From assembly GCA_035528395.1 (NCBI GenBank), contig DATKYR010000053.1, forward strand, positions 1 through 64,000: a stretch of DNA of 64,000 nucleotides, given 5' to 3'. This stretch comes from NIOZ-UU13 sp035528395 (GTDB lineage Bacteria; Planctomycetota; Phycisphaerae; Sedimentisphaerales; Anaerobacaceae). Shown in pieces: positions 25,499 to 34,244 of this stretch (positions within the stretch are counted from its first letter, which is position 1; each line of letters opens with the position of its first letter). A program made the translations under genes and the position numbers. Under the pieces are notes generated by a model. It saw only the letters and a program-made list of their open reading frames with translations, was not told the origin of the DNA and did no database searches.

Positions 25499-27361
25499 AT
25501 GGATAATAAAGAGACAGAGAAGGCGCCGATAGCGGTCTCGAAGTCTTTTATGGCTGTTGGCCCCACGCTTCACTACAGCCATACGAATGTTCAGAGGTGT
25601 TGGTTTCTTGCTCTTACGGCCTTTGTTGTAAGCTGTTTTTTCTGGTCGAAGATAGCAACCAACTCATTCTGGTCGTTCGACATTCAGACGGCGGTAAGGC
25701 CGGAATCCTGGCATTTGGGCCAGACAATCATAAGCGGAGTGAGCATATTCGAGTATCCCTGGCAGATTGTTGTTTTGGGACTGCTTATGGGTATTCTGTC
25801 AATTGTTCCGATTTTGATATCGCAACTGATGAGCTTCAGTTACAGTTTTGTTTTTATATTGTCGGTATTTTTTTTGGCCAATTTGCCGGGCTTCGCGGTT
25901 TGTCTATTGGTAAGTTGTATTGCGGCGGCGTGTCGGCCTCTTCGTTTTCGCTCGCGTTTTGTTGCGATAGCGTTATGCACGGCACCCCAGCTTCTTTACT
26001 GGGGATACTTTGGCGGTGCCAGGGGGGTAGAACCTATCAAGTGGGGTTTTTCTTTCGCACCGTGGATTTTTGCCTGGCTTGATGCTTTAGCCATAGCAGG
26101 CTTTGTTCTGGGCATAGGCCATTTTACGCGTTATCGGCCGGGCCTGGTCTGGATTTTCGCTTCTATTACACTCATATTGGCGGTTGTTGTGTTTGAAGTA
26201 ACCATCGGCTTTGATGAATTAGACTATCAGCTTTATGTGACCAAGAATAATCCGGAGCACGTTGGCGAATTTCACGACCACAGTATCACAGAAGCGCTGG
26301 ACAAAACAACGAGAGACCCTATTAAGAGGAAATACCTGGAAGGTTTCTTTTACCCTGCGGAGGCGATAGCGCTGCGAGCAGAGCTGAAAAGAGAAATCCA
26401 GATTAAGTTAAGTTACGACCGTTGGCCAAGCTGGTTTATAGTGCCGCAGGAATTGGAGTATCAAGCGAAAAGACAATGGCTTTTCAGGCAGTACGATTTG
26501 TTTATAAGCGAACGTCCCAACAGCCGTCGGATGCCGATAGCGCTTTACTGTAAGGCACTTCTGAGCGAATACAGCCCGGATGTCAATGTGCTTGGGCAAA
26601 CCGAACTTTTGCATTTTTACAGCGATTATCCATACAAAAGGTCACGTGAGATATGGTATCGGCTGTATAGTGAGTTTGGCGGGAGTCCGGAATCAATAGA
26701 GGCACGATGGCGTATCGCAAAACATTGGGCCGGTCAGGGTAAATTTGAGCAGGCTGAGGAGCTTCTTGCCCAGGCTGAAACTATGCTGACGGCTGAGCGG
26801 TCGAAACTTCTTGAAAAAGAACAAACATCAGACGAGTCATTGTTCGGCCTGTTTCGCCCTCCGGATGATTCGGTTATGACAGTACCGAAGTTAAACGAAC
26901 TGCAAAGAAGATTAGGTCAATCGCGGACGTTAATAGGGCCTGAAAATCGAACAGATGAGGCAGGAGCAATTGAACGTTTGGCTGAGTTTATTATGCTGAA
27001 TCCACATGCCTCCGATTATGCCCAGCGTCTCAACGGATTGCTGGAAAAAATAGAAGATAAAGACGGGCTTCGTGACAATATCTTGTTAGCTCAGGCAAAA
27101 CTCCTCGCCGACGAGCAACTCCGGGCTGAGAAATTAAACGAGCTGCACAAGGAATTCGGCAAGACCGATGGCGGGATGTCAGCATTGTACGAATTAGGGC
27201 TTTTGAAGATTGGTCTGTATCAGGGTGAGTCGAATACGGAGCGGAAGAAAAAGTATTTAGCGGATGCCAGAGCAACTCTGGAGAGCTTCCTCAATTTGTA
27301 TCCGAACAGTTTTTGTGCCGAGCAGGTTAAAAAGAATCTGGATGGCCTGCCGACTAATTGA
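25499..27361 (+). CDS. Polytopic membrane protein with TPR-like C-terminal half, unknown function
   Basis: 620 residues. The N-terminal 240 residues contain about six hydrophobic helices (WFLALTAFVVSCFFW; IVVLGLLMGILSIVPILI; FVFILSVFFLANLPGFAVCLL; and others) with LPGFAVCLLVSCIAAACRPLRFRSR resembling Yip1/ABC-permease-like bundles. The rest is alpha-helical and resembles tetratricopeptide pairs (YRLYSEFGGSPESIEARWRIAKHWAGQGKFEQAEELLAQAE), a typical tripartite YbgF/BamD-like layout. No enzyme motif seen. AGGTAGG precedes the ATG. It is flanked on both sides by AT-rich TTGACTAT-type repeats. Confidence 0.72.
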   Translation: MDNKETEKAPIAVSKSFMAVGPTLHYSHTNVQRCWFLALTAFVVSCFFWSKIATNSFWSFDIQTAVRPESWHLGQTIISGVSIFEYPWQIVVLGLLMGILSIVPILISQLMSFSYSFVFILSVFFLANLPGFAVCLLVSCIAAACRPLRFRSRFVAIALCTAPQLLYWGYFGGARGVEPIKWGFSFAPWIFAWLDALAIAGFVLGIGHFTRYRPGLVWIFASITLILAVVVFEVTIGFDELDYQLYVTKNNPEHVGEFHDHSITEALDKTTRDPIKRKYLEGFFYPAEAIALRAELKREIQIKLSYDRWPSWFIVPQELEYQAKRQWLFRQYDLFISERPNSRRMPIALYCKALLSEYSPDVNVLGQTELLHFYSDYPYKRSREIWYRLYSEFGGSPESIEARWRIAKHWAGQGKFEQAEELLAQAETMLTAERSKLLEKEQTSDESLFGLFRPPDDSVMTVPKLNELQRRLGQSRTLIGPENRTDEAGAIERLAEFIMLNPHASDYAQRLNGLLEKIEDKDGLRDNILLAQAKLLADEQLRAEKLNELHKEFGKTDGGMSALYELGLLKIGLYQGESNTERKKKYLADARATLESFLNLYPNSFCAEQVKKNLDGLPTN

Positions 27362-27573
27362 TGATTGTTTTTAACGTCTTTTTCAATTATCAATTGTCGA
27401 TAATCAGTTGTTTTTGGGGATTTGAGTTGACATTTCGGTAGATTTTGTTAGTATAAAGATTATCTGGAGGCATTTTTTTTTGCGCTTTTTAGGCCTTTTG
27501 ATTGCCCCGAATTAAACCAGAGCAATGATAGTAGCAAAGGATGACTCCAATTTGCTGTTGCGGGTGATGTTAG

Positions 27574-28665
27574 ATGGAAAGCTATAATTCATCCTCCTGT
27601 GGAGATACTCGGACTTCGGCAGGCTCATTCGAGCCGAGAATTCTGCTTGTCGGCGATGTCGGTAAAGCCTTTTTAGATGCCGGTGCCGTTACGGACAGTC
27701 GCTGTGAAGTCTGCACCAATATTCCTGATGCAATTGATGCTGTTGTGAAGAATAAGTTTGCAGGAATCGGCATTGTGATGTTCGGGATGTCAGCCAAATT
27801 AGGCTCGGCCCTTAAAGTTTTGCGAGATAACTGCGATGCGAAAATCATTCTTCTGGCACAGATGTATGAAGAGCCGATAGCAATACGACTGGTCGGCACA
27901 GCCTACAACGGGACAAGCATAGCGGACGATTATTTGATTTGTCCGGTCCAGCCGGACAGGTTTTACGAATCCATTTTGACCCGGGGCCGTCGTAAGGCCC
28001 AGATCGGCCTCTCTACCACTGTCGATGCAACAATAGAAATGAAAATCAAGCATCTTGAAAGATTGGCTACGGAGGATGATTTGACGGGTCTGAAGAACAG
28101 GAGATATATCTGGGAATTTTCGCGGCAGATTATAGAACACGCCAGGACAGAAAACGGGCGGGTGACACTGCTTGTTTTTGATATTGATGACTTCAAACGT
28201 TACAATGACGTTTACGGCCATTTCGCCGGTGACGAGGTCTTAAAACAGGCTGCTGTTTTGGTGCAGCGCTGCTGCCGGGGCCATGACGTTGTCGGCAGGA
28301 TTGGCGGCGACGAGTTTGCGGTTGTTTTCTGGGACGAGCCCCAGGCTAAACCGGCTGCCGTGCCCACCAAGGTTTCCGAGAGACGCTCAGCGAGAGCCGA
28401 CCATCCTAAGGAAGCAATCTTTATAGCAAAGCGGTTCGTAAGAGAATTAGAGAAATCCGAATTGTCCACCTTTGGTGGATTAGGTCCGGGAGGTAAAGGA
28501 GTTCTGACAATAAGCGGCGGACTGGCAAGCTTTCCCAGAGATGGCTCGACAATACAGGAGCTTTTTCAGCAGGCGGACAAGGCACTGCTGGAGGCCAAAC
28601 GCAGCGGCAAAAACAGAATCTATCTTGTCGGTAAGCCCCAGAGCGACATCGCCGATATCGATTAA
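27574..28665 (+). CDS. Diguanylate cyclase (GGDEF) with degenerate receiver-like N-terminus
   Basis: Makes cyclic di-GMP from two GTP. 363 residues. The first 125 residues have the beta-alpha rhythm of a receiver domain (RILLVGDVGKAFLDAG; AKIILLAQ) but lack the acidic pair, so it is probably not phosphorylated. The GGDEF domain starts at DDLTGLKNRRY. The active-site loop GGDEF is residues 244-248 and an inhibitory I-site RxxD (RGHD, 235-238) stands five residues before it, so product inhibition is likely. An insertion of about 35 residues follows the active site. No membrane segment. It is the only c-di-GMP gene in the window; pilus genes nearby are possible targets. Confidence 0.92.
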   Translation: MESYNSSSCGDTRTSAGSFEPRILLVGDVGKAFLDAGAVTDSRCEVCTNIPDAIDAVVKNKFAGIGIVMFGMSAKLGSALKVLRDNCDAKIILLAQMYEEPIAIRLVGTAYNGTSIADDYLICPVQPDRFYESILTRGRRKAQIGLSTTVDATIEMKIKHLERLATEDDLTGLKNRRYIWEFSRQIIEHARTENGRVTLLVFDIDDFKRYNDVYGHFAGDEVLKQAAVLVQRCCRGHDVVGRIGGDEFAVVFWDEPQAKPAAVPTKVSERRSARADHPKEAIFIAKRFVRELEKSELSTFGGLGPGGKGVLTISGGLASFPRDGSTIQELFQQADKALLEAKRSGKNRIYLVGKPQSDIADID

Positions 28666-28879
28666 GATTTATCCGGATAACGAGTAGATGTAGTCTACGC
28701 TCGGATAGGGACATCTCTGCCGTTTTGTAGTTGACACCGGCATCAGCCATTTGCTAAAATAAATACCAGCATCTGCGGAGTTAACTTCTTGTCGGTTCAA
28801 TTCGATTCGTATGGCGTGCCAACCACAAAGGTAGCTGGTTATCCTATTTCCTAAAATCGGGGGGGTAGGAGGACTGAAA

Positions 28880-31084
28880 TTGACAATGCTAAAAAATCCA
28901 CGAATCCTGCGGACAATCACTTTATTAATCACAATCTGCTCTTTAACCTTTCCTGCCTATGCCAAATACAGCGGCGGTACGGGAGAGCCTAACGACCCTT
29001 ACCAAATCGCTACGGCCGCCGATCTGATCGCCCTCGGCGAGACTCCCGAAGATTACGACAAGCACTTCATCCTGACCGCCGACATCGATCTGGATCCGAA
29101 TCTCCCCGGCCGCAAGGTCTTCGACAAGGCGGTCATCGCACCGGCTTCTTACACAGATTATTATCCCTACGTGGAGGGAACTCCCTTAGCCGGCGTCTTT
29201 GATGGAAACGGTCATGCGATCTCGCATCTGACGATCATGGGCGGCAGTTATCTTGGCCTCTTCGGCCAGTTGTGGTATGGGGCCGAGGTCAAGGACCTCG
29301 GCGTGCTTGATGTCAAAGTTGTGCTTGATGTCAACATTACTGATGCTGGTTTTTTCGATCTCGGCGGACTGGTCGGGTACAACCGTGGTTCTGTGACCCA
29401 GTGCTATAGCAGTGGAATGATCATCGGTGGCGACTATGTCGGCGGGTTGGTGGGGGAAAACGAGGGTGCCGTGATCAACTGCTACAGTACTTGTTCAGTC
29501 GCTGGTAACTACATGGTTGGCGGGTTGCTGGGATATAACTGGGACGGTAATATTACAGATTGCTACAGCACCAGCACGGTCAGTGGTTACGGATATGTCG
29601 GCGGATTGGTGGGGGAAAATGTAGGTAACATGATCAATTGCTACAGCACCGGTGCGGTCATGGGGAATGAAGCTATCGGAGGACTGGTTGGACAGAATGG
29701 TTTGCAAGGAGCTATGCCTTATCCTGGCTACATCGACAACAGTTACTCGCTCGCCAGTGTAAGAGGAGAAATCTTTGTGGGCGGTCTCGTGGGAGACAAC
29801 AGGGTTGGTGATGTGATGCAGTGCTACAGCACAGGTACGGTCAGCGGCAATGAGAGTGTCGGTGGGTTAGTGGGGCTCAGCGTCTGGGGCAGCGTCTTGT
29901 GCAGCGTGTGGGATGTGGAGACCTCCGGCCTATCAGGAAGTACCGGCGGCGTGGGTTTGACCACGCGCGAGATGATGGACCCCTACATGCTTGGGCTGAA
30001 TGGTTTTGCCGATGATCCGAACTGGGTCCTGGATCCTGGCCGCGATTATCCCAGATTAGCTTGGGAAGGTACGCTTGGTCAGATCATCCCCGAACCTGAC
30101 ATTAATTGGCTTACAGGACAGGGAACGTCAGAGGCTCCCTATAAGATTGACACGTCCGACCAACTCATCCTGTTGGGTAAAGGGCCTATCCTTTGGGACA
30201 AGCATTTTGTCCTCGGTGCGAACATAAATCTGGACCCGGATCTGCCAGGCAGAAGTGTTTTCGGGCAGGCGCTAATTCAAGTTTTCACGGGCGTTTTTGA
30301 CGGCAATGATCACGTGATCTCCCGTATGACAATTACGGGTGCAAGCCGCCTTGGGTTGTTTGGTCTGTTGGAGTCCGGGGCCGAGGTCAAGGACCTTGGT
30401 GTAGTGGACGTTAACATAACCAGTTCGGGTGGGTTTATCGGTGGGCTTGTTGGGCACAACGGAGGAGGTACTGTGAAATGCTGTTACAGCAGCGGCACGG
30501 TTAGTGGAAATTGGGGGGTCGGCGGGCTCGGGGGGTGGAACATTGGTGCAGTGACCCAGTGCTACAGTACCGCTGCTGTCAGCGGCGACTCAACGGTCGG
30601 TGGGTTGGTGGGCCAGAACCTTGGCGATGTGACACAATGCTACAGTACAGGAGCGGTCAATGGCGGTTCTCATGTCGGCGGGCTGGTGGGTCGGAACTTT
30701 GGCGATGTGACACAATGCTACAGTACAGGAGCGGTCAATGGCGGTTCTTATGTCGGCGGGCTGGTGGGGTACGAGCAAGACGGTATTGTGACCCAGTGCT
30801 ACAGCACCGGTGCGGTCAGTGGTGGCGGCGACTATGTCGGCGGGCTGGCTGGAGGTGGATGGTCGTCGGATATGACCGCGTCCTTCTGGGACACACAGAC
30901 CTCAGGCCAGATCACGAGTACTGGCGGCACGGGCAAGACGACGGCCGAAATGCAAACCGCCGGCACATTCCTCGAAGCCGGCTGGGACTTCATAAACGAA
31001 ACCGAAAATGGCACCGAAGATATCTGGTGGATTCTCGAAGGCCAGGACTATCCCAGACTGTGGTGGGAAGCCGCAGAGCCATAA
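28880..31084 (+). CDS. Secreted GLUG-repeat protein
   Basis: 734 residues, exported: a signal peptide ends near FPAYA. Two homologous halves each begin with GTGEPNDPYQI or GTSEAPYKI, then FDGNGHAISHLTI-type and LGLFG motifs, followed by GLUG repeats of about 24-27 residues (VGGLVGxNxGxVTQCYSTGxV), some eight in the first half and five in the second. This beta-solenoid is typical of bacterial surface adhesins. Each half ends with a conserved block (SGxxxSTGGxGxTTxEM ... DYPRLxWE). AGGAGG at 28867-28872 fits the TTG at 28880, and an ATG at 28886 is an alternative start. Confidence 0.85.
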   Translation: MTMLKNPRILRTITLLITICSLTFPAYAKYSGGTGEPNDPYQIATAADLIALGETPEDYDKHFILTADIDLDPNLPGRKVFDKAVIAPASYTDYYPYVEGTPLAGVFDGNGHAISHLTIMGGSYLGLFGQLWYGAEVKDLGVLDVKVVLDVNITDAGFFDLGGLVGYNRGSVTQCYSSGMIIGGDYVGGLVGENEGAVINCYSTCSVAGNYMVGGLLGYNWDGNITDCYSTSTVSGYGYVGGLVGENVGNMINCYSTGAVMGNEAIGGLVGQNGLQGAMPYPGYIDNSYSLASVRGEIFVGGLVGDNRVGDVMQCYSTGTVSGNESVGGLVGLSVWGSVLCSVWDVETSGLSGSTGGVGLTTREMMDPYMLGLNGFADDPNWVLDPGRDYPRLAWEGTLGQIIPEPDINWLTGQGTSEAPYKIDTSDQLILLGKGPILWDKHFVLGANINLDPDLPGRSVFGQALIQVFTGVFDGNDHVISRMTITGASRLGLFGLLESGAEVKDLGVVDVNITSSGGFIGGLVGHNGGGTVKCCYSSGTVSGNWGVGGLGGWNIGAVTQCYSTAAVSGDSTVGGLVGQNLGDVTQCYSTGAVNGGSHVGGLVGRNFGDVTQCYSTGAVNGGSYVGGLVGYEQDGIVTQCYSTGAVSGGGDYVGGLAGGGWSSDMTASFWDTQTSGQITSTGGTGKTTAEMQTAGTFLEAGWDFINETENGTEDIWWILEGQDYPRLWWEAAEP

Positions 31085-31383
31085 AATTTTCAAATTCCTA
31101 AACTTGTCCTGCTTGCCCTCCGGAGCTTTAACGAAGGTGGGAGCCGGATCGAAGGGCAATACGCAATACGATATGCCCTGAATCTCCGAGTAAAGGACAA
31201 TTTTCCATAAAAATGCGGATTTCACTTGTTTTTTGGACTATCTATCGTATAATACATATCTAACTAATGGATTAGTATCACAATAAATCATCAATCATCT
31301 TGGAGCGAAGCGGAAACCACTTAGATGAATTAACCAATTTATCCAAATTAACCATTTAACCAATGAACCACTCACAACCATCG

Positions 31384-31483
31384 GGTATCCAGTATCGAGT
31401 ATCGAGAATCGAGTATCCAGAATCCAGTATCGAGTATCCAGAATCGAGCATCGAGAATCCAGAATCGAGCATCGAGAATCCAG
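31384..31483. repeat. 21-bp tandem repeat (GAGTATCCAGAATC-type)
   Basis: About 4.5 imperfect units of the pattern GAGwATCCAGAATCsAGyATC, with a more degenerate run before it. An open frame through it codes for repeated EYPESSI but has no ribosome-binding site or family match. Intergenic tandem repeat. Confidence 0.85.
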
Positions 31484-31550
31484 TTATTTACGTGCCTATA
31501 AGGCACCTCTACATCTGTCGAGAACCCTCTACAAATCAACTCTTTTTATG

Positions 31551-31760
31551 CAAAACAAACCCAATTTCCCAAAAGTCAAATGAATGTAAGTATCTTTACA
31601 CAAATAGCATATGAAAATATATCGCATTGGACACTTGGTCAAAACAAACCCAATTCAAACCCAATTTCCGTAAGGCCCAAAATGAACGCAAATGTCTTTG
31701 TCACAAAGTATTATGAAAATAAATCCAATTGGACACTTGGTGAAAACAAACCCAATCAAA
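31551..31760. repeat. Two direct copies of a ~94-bp repeat (NKPN-type)
   Basis: Copy 1 is 31559-31651 and copy 2 is 31659-31752, about 70-75% alike, starting ACCCAATTTCC and ending ACACTTGGTsAAAACAAACCC. A third start is seen at 31742-31757. One frame is open through both and reads MNxxxFxTxxYEN...WTLGxNKPN, but no start signal supports translation. The spacer between this and 31924 also has a short REP-like hairpin (31761-31790). Confidence 0.8.
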
Positions 31761-31924
31761 GCCTGTCCTGAGCGCAATCGAATGGGCCAATTTCAAACGG
31801 GGCGTCCACTCATGGACAGGAGGAAGTACAAATAATATTTGACCTTGCCGTTGGAGGCCGATAGAATCTGCTGTGTACCAGAAGTCATCTGTTGTAACCG
31901 AAATAATGAGAAAGGGTTTCAAAC

Positions 31925-32563
31925 ATGTCTATGAACAATTCTAAAAAAGTGTCCCTTGCGGCGGCGGCCGTTGCAGCGTCGGTCGGGACGGTCGAAGCCG
32001 CAAAAAGCGACAGTGTGCAAAAGCTGATAAGCAAAATCCGCGACGAGAGTGCCGAGGTACGAACAGAGGCCTGGCAGAGCGCCGGCGAAGTCGGACCCGA
32101 AGCGGTCAGACCTTTGGCGGAAGTGATGACGGACAAAGAACTCGAAGTGGCCCGTGCAGCAAAGCGTGCACTGTGGAAGATCGTTCGTGTCGCCGGTCGC
32201 CCCAAATCCGGCAATGAAAGAAGGGCGGTCGTCGGCAAGCTGGTCACACTGTTGGACGATGAGCAGCCTGTGCCGGTCCGCCGTGAAGTGCTGTGGATGC
32301 TTTCCGAGATAGGCACCAGAAAGTCCATTGAGCCGATAGCCGCTTTGTTGTCGAATAAAGAGCTGCGTGAGGACGCCCGAATGGTGCTGCAGCGAATTCC
32401 GAGCAAGGGGGCGCTTGCGGCGCTAAAGGCCGGGCTGAAAGCTGCGCCCGAGGACTTCAAGCTCAATATTGCGCAATCGCTGCGACAGCGAGGCGTGAAG
32501 GTTAGTGGATTACCCTGCGTTAAACTGGTGCCCACGAAGAAGACAAACGTTAAGCCGCTGTAA
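31925..32563 (+). CDS. HEAT-repeat protein, probably exported
   Basis: 212 residues. The N-terminus (KKVSLAAAAVAASVGTVEA) looks like a short signal peptide. The remainder is about five HEAT/PBS-lyase-type helical pairs: LISKIRDESAEVRTEAWQ, LAEVMTDKELEVARAAKRAL, LVTLLDDEQPVPVRREVLWM, IAALLSNKELREDARMVLQR and so on. Such scaffolds bind other proteins; there is no catalytic site. It lies 62 bp upstream of the Gfo/Idh/MocA gene on the same strand, and the two may be co-transcribed. Confidence 0.82.
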   Translation: MSMNNSKKVSLAAAAVAASVGTVEAAKSDSVQKLISKIRDESAEVRTEAWQSAGEVGPEAVRPLAEVMTDKELEVARAAKRALWKIVRVAGRPKSGNERRAVVGKLVTLLDDEQPVPVRREVLWMLSEIGTRKSIEPIAALLSNKELREDARMVLQRIPSKGALAALKAGLKAAPEDFKLNIAQSLRQRGVKVSGLPCVKLVPTKKTNVKPL

Positions 32564-32625
32564 TACAACGATTTTTAGCACTTTTTTTCATAGCTGAAAT
32601 AAGAGAGCAGAAAGGTAATAGAACG

Positions 32626-33975
32626 ATGAAACGAACAAAGCAACTCAACAGGCGTGAATTCTTGGCTGCTGCGGGTGCGGCGGTGAGCGTACCATACCTG
32701 ATACCGTCCAACGTACTTGCGGCACCGGGTGGAGTGGGAGCAAACGAACGTATTACGATGGCCCATATTGGTGTCGGTGGAATGGGCGGATACCATTTGG
32801 GCGATATGGTAGAAAGACGCGACAGAGGCGAGGTGAACATAGCAGCAGTCTGTGACGCAGATGAAAAGCGGCTTGCCAACGCTGTGAAAACAGCCGGTCC
32901 GGGTGTCGATGCGTATCGCGACTACCGTTATATTCTCCAGCGTAAAGATGTAGATGCTGTTGTTATCGCCACGCCGGACCACTGGCACGGAGTTCAGATG
33001 GTCCACGCGGCTGAATGCGGCAAGCATGTCTATGTCGAAAAGCCGGCCTGCTGTACTATAGAGGAAGGCAAAGCGATGGTCGCTGCTGCGAAGAAGAACA
33101 AGGTTTCGGTCCAGGTCGGCTCGCAGGGCCGCTCTCAGCCGGAAGCCTATCTGGCGCATCGGTATCTGGTCAATGGCAATATCGGCCACATCAGCCGGGT
33201 CGATTGTTTCCATTATCCCAGCCCGGAGGATAATAATCCTGTGCCCGACAGTGACCCGCCTGCTGAGCTGGACTGGGACCTGTGGCTTGGTCCCTTGCGT
33301 TGGCGGCCGTATAACAAGAGGTACTGTCACGCTGTCTTCCGCTGGCTGCTGGAGTCCGGCGGTGGTCAGATTCGCGACCGAGGTGCGCACGTTATGAGCT
33401 GCGCTATGTGGTGGATGGGCGCCGACGGCACCGGGCCGGTGACTATTGAGGCGACCGGTACTTCGCCGAAAAAGGGCTTGTGGGACAGCGCTGTGCTTAT
33501 GGAAGTGACCTACACGTTCAAGAATCCGGACTGGGTGTTGACGTGGACTCAGATGCCCCGGGATGAGCTGCCTGCTGCTGAGGAAAGGACAGGCAAAGAG
33601 CCCGGCGGCAAAATCGTCCGGCCCGGTTACGGCGCAATTTACCGCGGCGACAAGGGCGAGTTCATCCACTGGGGCGGCGACGGCGGCACCTGGGCCGAGA
33701 AGAAGGCCCGTGAATGGGAGCCGCCGGCCGGTGCCAGGGATGTGTATAAGAGTCCGGGTCACAAAGAAGACTGGTTCAAGGGCATCAAGACCGGCGAAAA
33801 GACTATTATGAATATTGAAGCTGCGGTGGGTGTGGCCAACTTGTGCGTTTTGGGTAATCTTTCCTATATTCTTGGTCGCAAGCTCCAGTGGGACCAGGCC
33901 AGGCAGGAAATAGTCGGTGACGAACAGGCGCGGCGAATGATGTATCGGCCACAGCGTCACCCGTATCATTTGTAG
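32626..33975 (+). CDS. Gfo/Idh/MocA-family oxidoreductase, Tat-exported
   Basis: NAD(P)-dependent sugar or inositol dehydrogenase family, 449 residues. The N-terminal LNRREFLAAAGAAVSVPYL is a twin-arginine signal, a frequent feature of planctomycete members that probably carry the cofactor into the periplasm. The Rossmann domain starts ITMAHIGVGGMGGYHL (G-x-G-x-x-G). ATPDHWHG and VEKPACCTIEEG (the EKP motif, with the catalytic Lys) follow. The C-terminal half has FRWLLESGGGQIRDRGAHVMS, where the His is part of the usual active-site region. Substrate unknown. Confidence 0.9.
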   Translation: MKRTKQLNRREFLAAAGAAVSVPYLIPSNVLAAPGGVGANERITMAHIGVGGMGGYHLGDMVERRDRGEVNIAAVCDADEKRLANAVKTAGPGVDAYRDYRYILQRKDVDAVVIATPDHWHGVQMVHAAECGKHVYVEKPACCTIEEGKAMVAAAKKNKVSVQVGSQGRSQPEAYLAHRYLVNGNIGHISRVDCFHYPSPEDNNPVPDSDPPAELDWDLWLGPLRWRPYNKRYCHAVFRWLLESGGGQIRDRGAHVMSCAMWWMGADGTGPVTIEATGTSPKKGLWDSAVLMEVTYTFKNPDWVLTWTQMPRDELPAAEERTGKEPGGKIVRPGYGAIYRGDKGEFIHWGGDGGTWAEKKAREWEPPAGARDVYKSPGHKEDWFKGIKTGEKTIMNIEAAVGVANLCVLGNLSYILGRKLQWDQARQEIVGDEQARRMMYRPQRHPYHL

Positions 33976-34020
33976 GAGTTCGTCGAATAAAACCGAATAT
34001 GGAAATTCGAGGAAATTAAA

Positions 34021-34192
34021 AAGTGCCTAAAGTGACAGCTTGGCTGTCATTCTGAACGCAGCGCAGCGAAGTGAAGTCGAAGATCCGCTAAGGCGGGAAT
34101 CTCTATTTTGTTGGCCAGATCCCTTCGGCAAGCTCAGGGCAGGCTCTTCGGCTTCGCCTCAGGATGACACTTACGTGTCACTTTAGGCACTT
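34021..34192. repeat. Fold-back element with CTAAAGTG-type ends
   Basis: A 172-bp unit bounded by a perfect 17-bp inverted repeat (34021-34037 and 34176-34192, AAGTGCCTAAAGTGACA). Inside it is a second, nested palindrome of the GTCATTCTGA/TCAGGATGAC type. Another CTAAAGTG copy follows at 34195-34208. It has no coding capacity and looks like a miniature inverted-repeat element or a stacked REP sequence. Confidence 0.8.
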
Positions 34193-34244
34193 CACACTTT
34201 AGGCACTTTTCTGATAACCAATTAACGAGTTATCGTTTCGTGCT

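Noticed and set aside
31384..31483. CRISPR array
   Set aside because: Units are contiguous 21-bp repeats without spacers and there are no cas genes.
32575..33969. 464-codon minus-strand frame opposite the Gfo/Idh/MocA gene
   Set aside because: Shadow of a clearly coding plus-strand gene with Tat signal and EKP motif; the minus frame has no recognisable domain.
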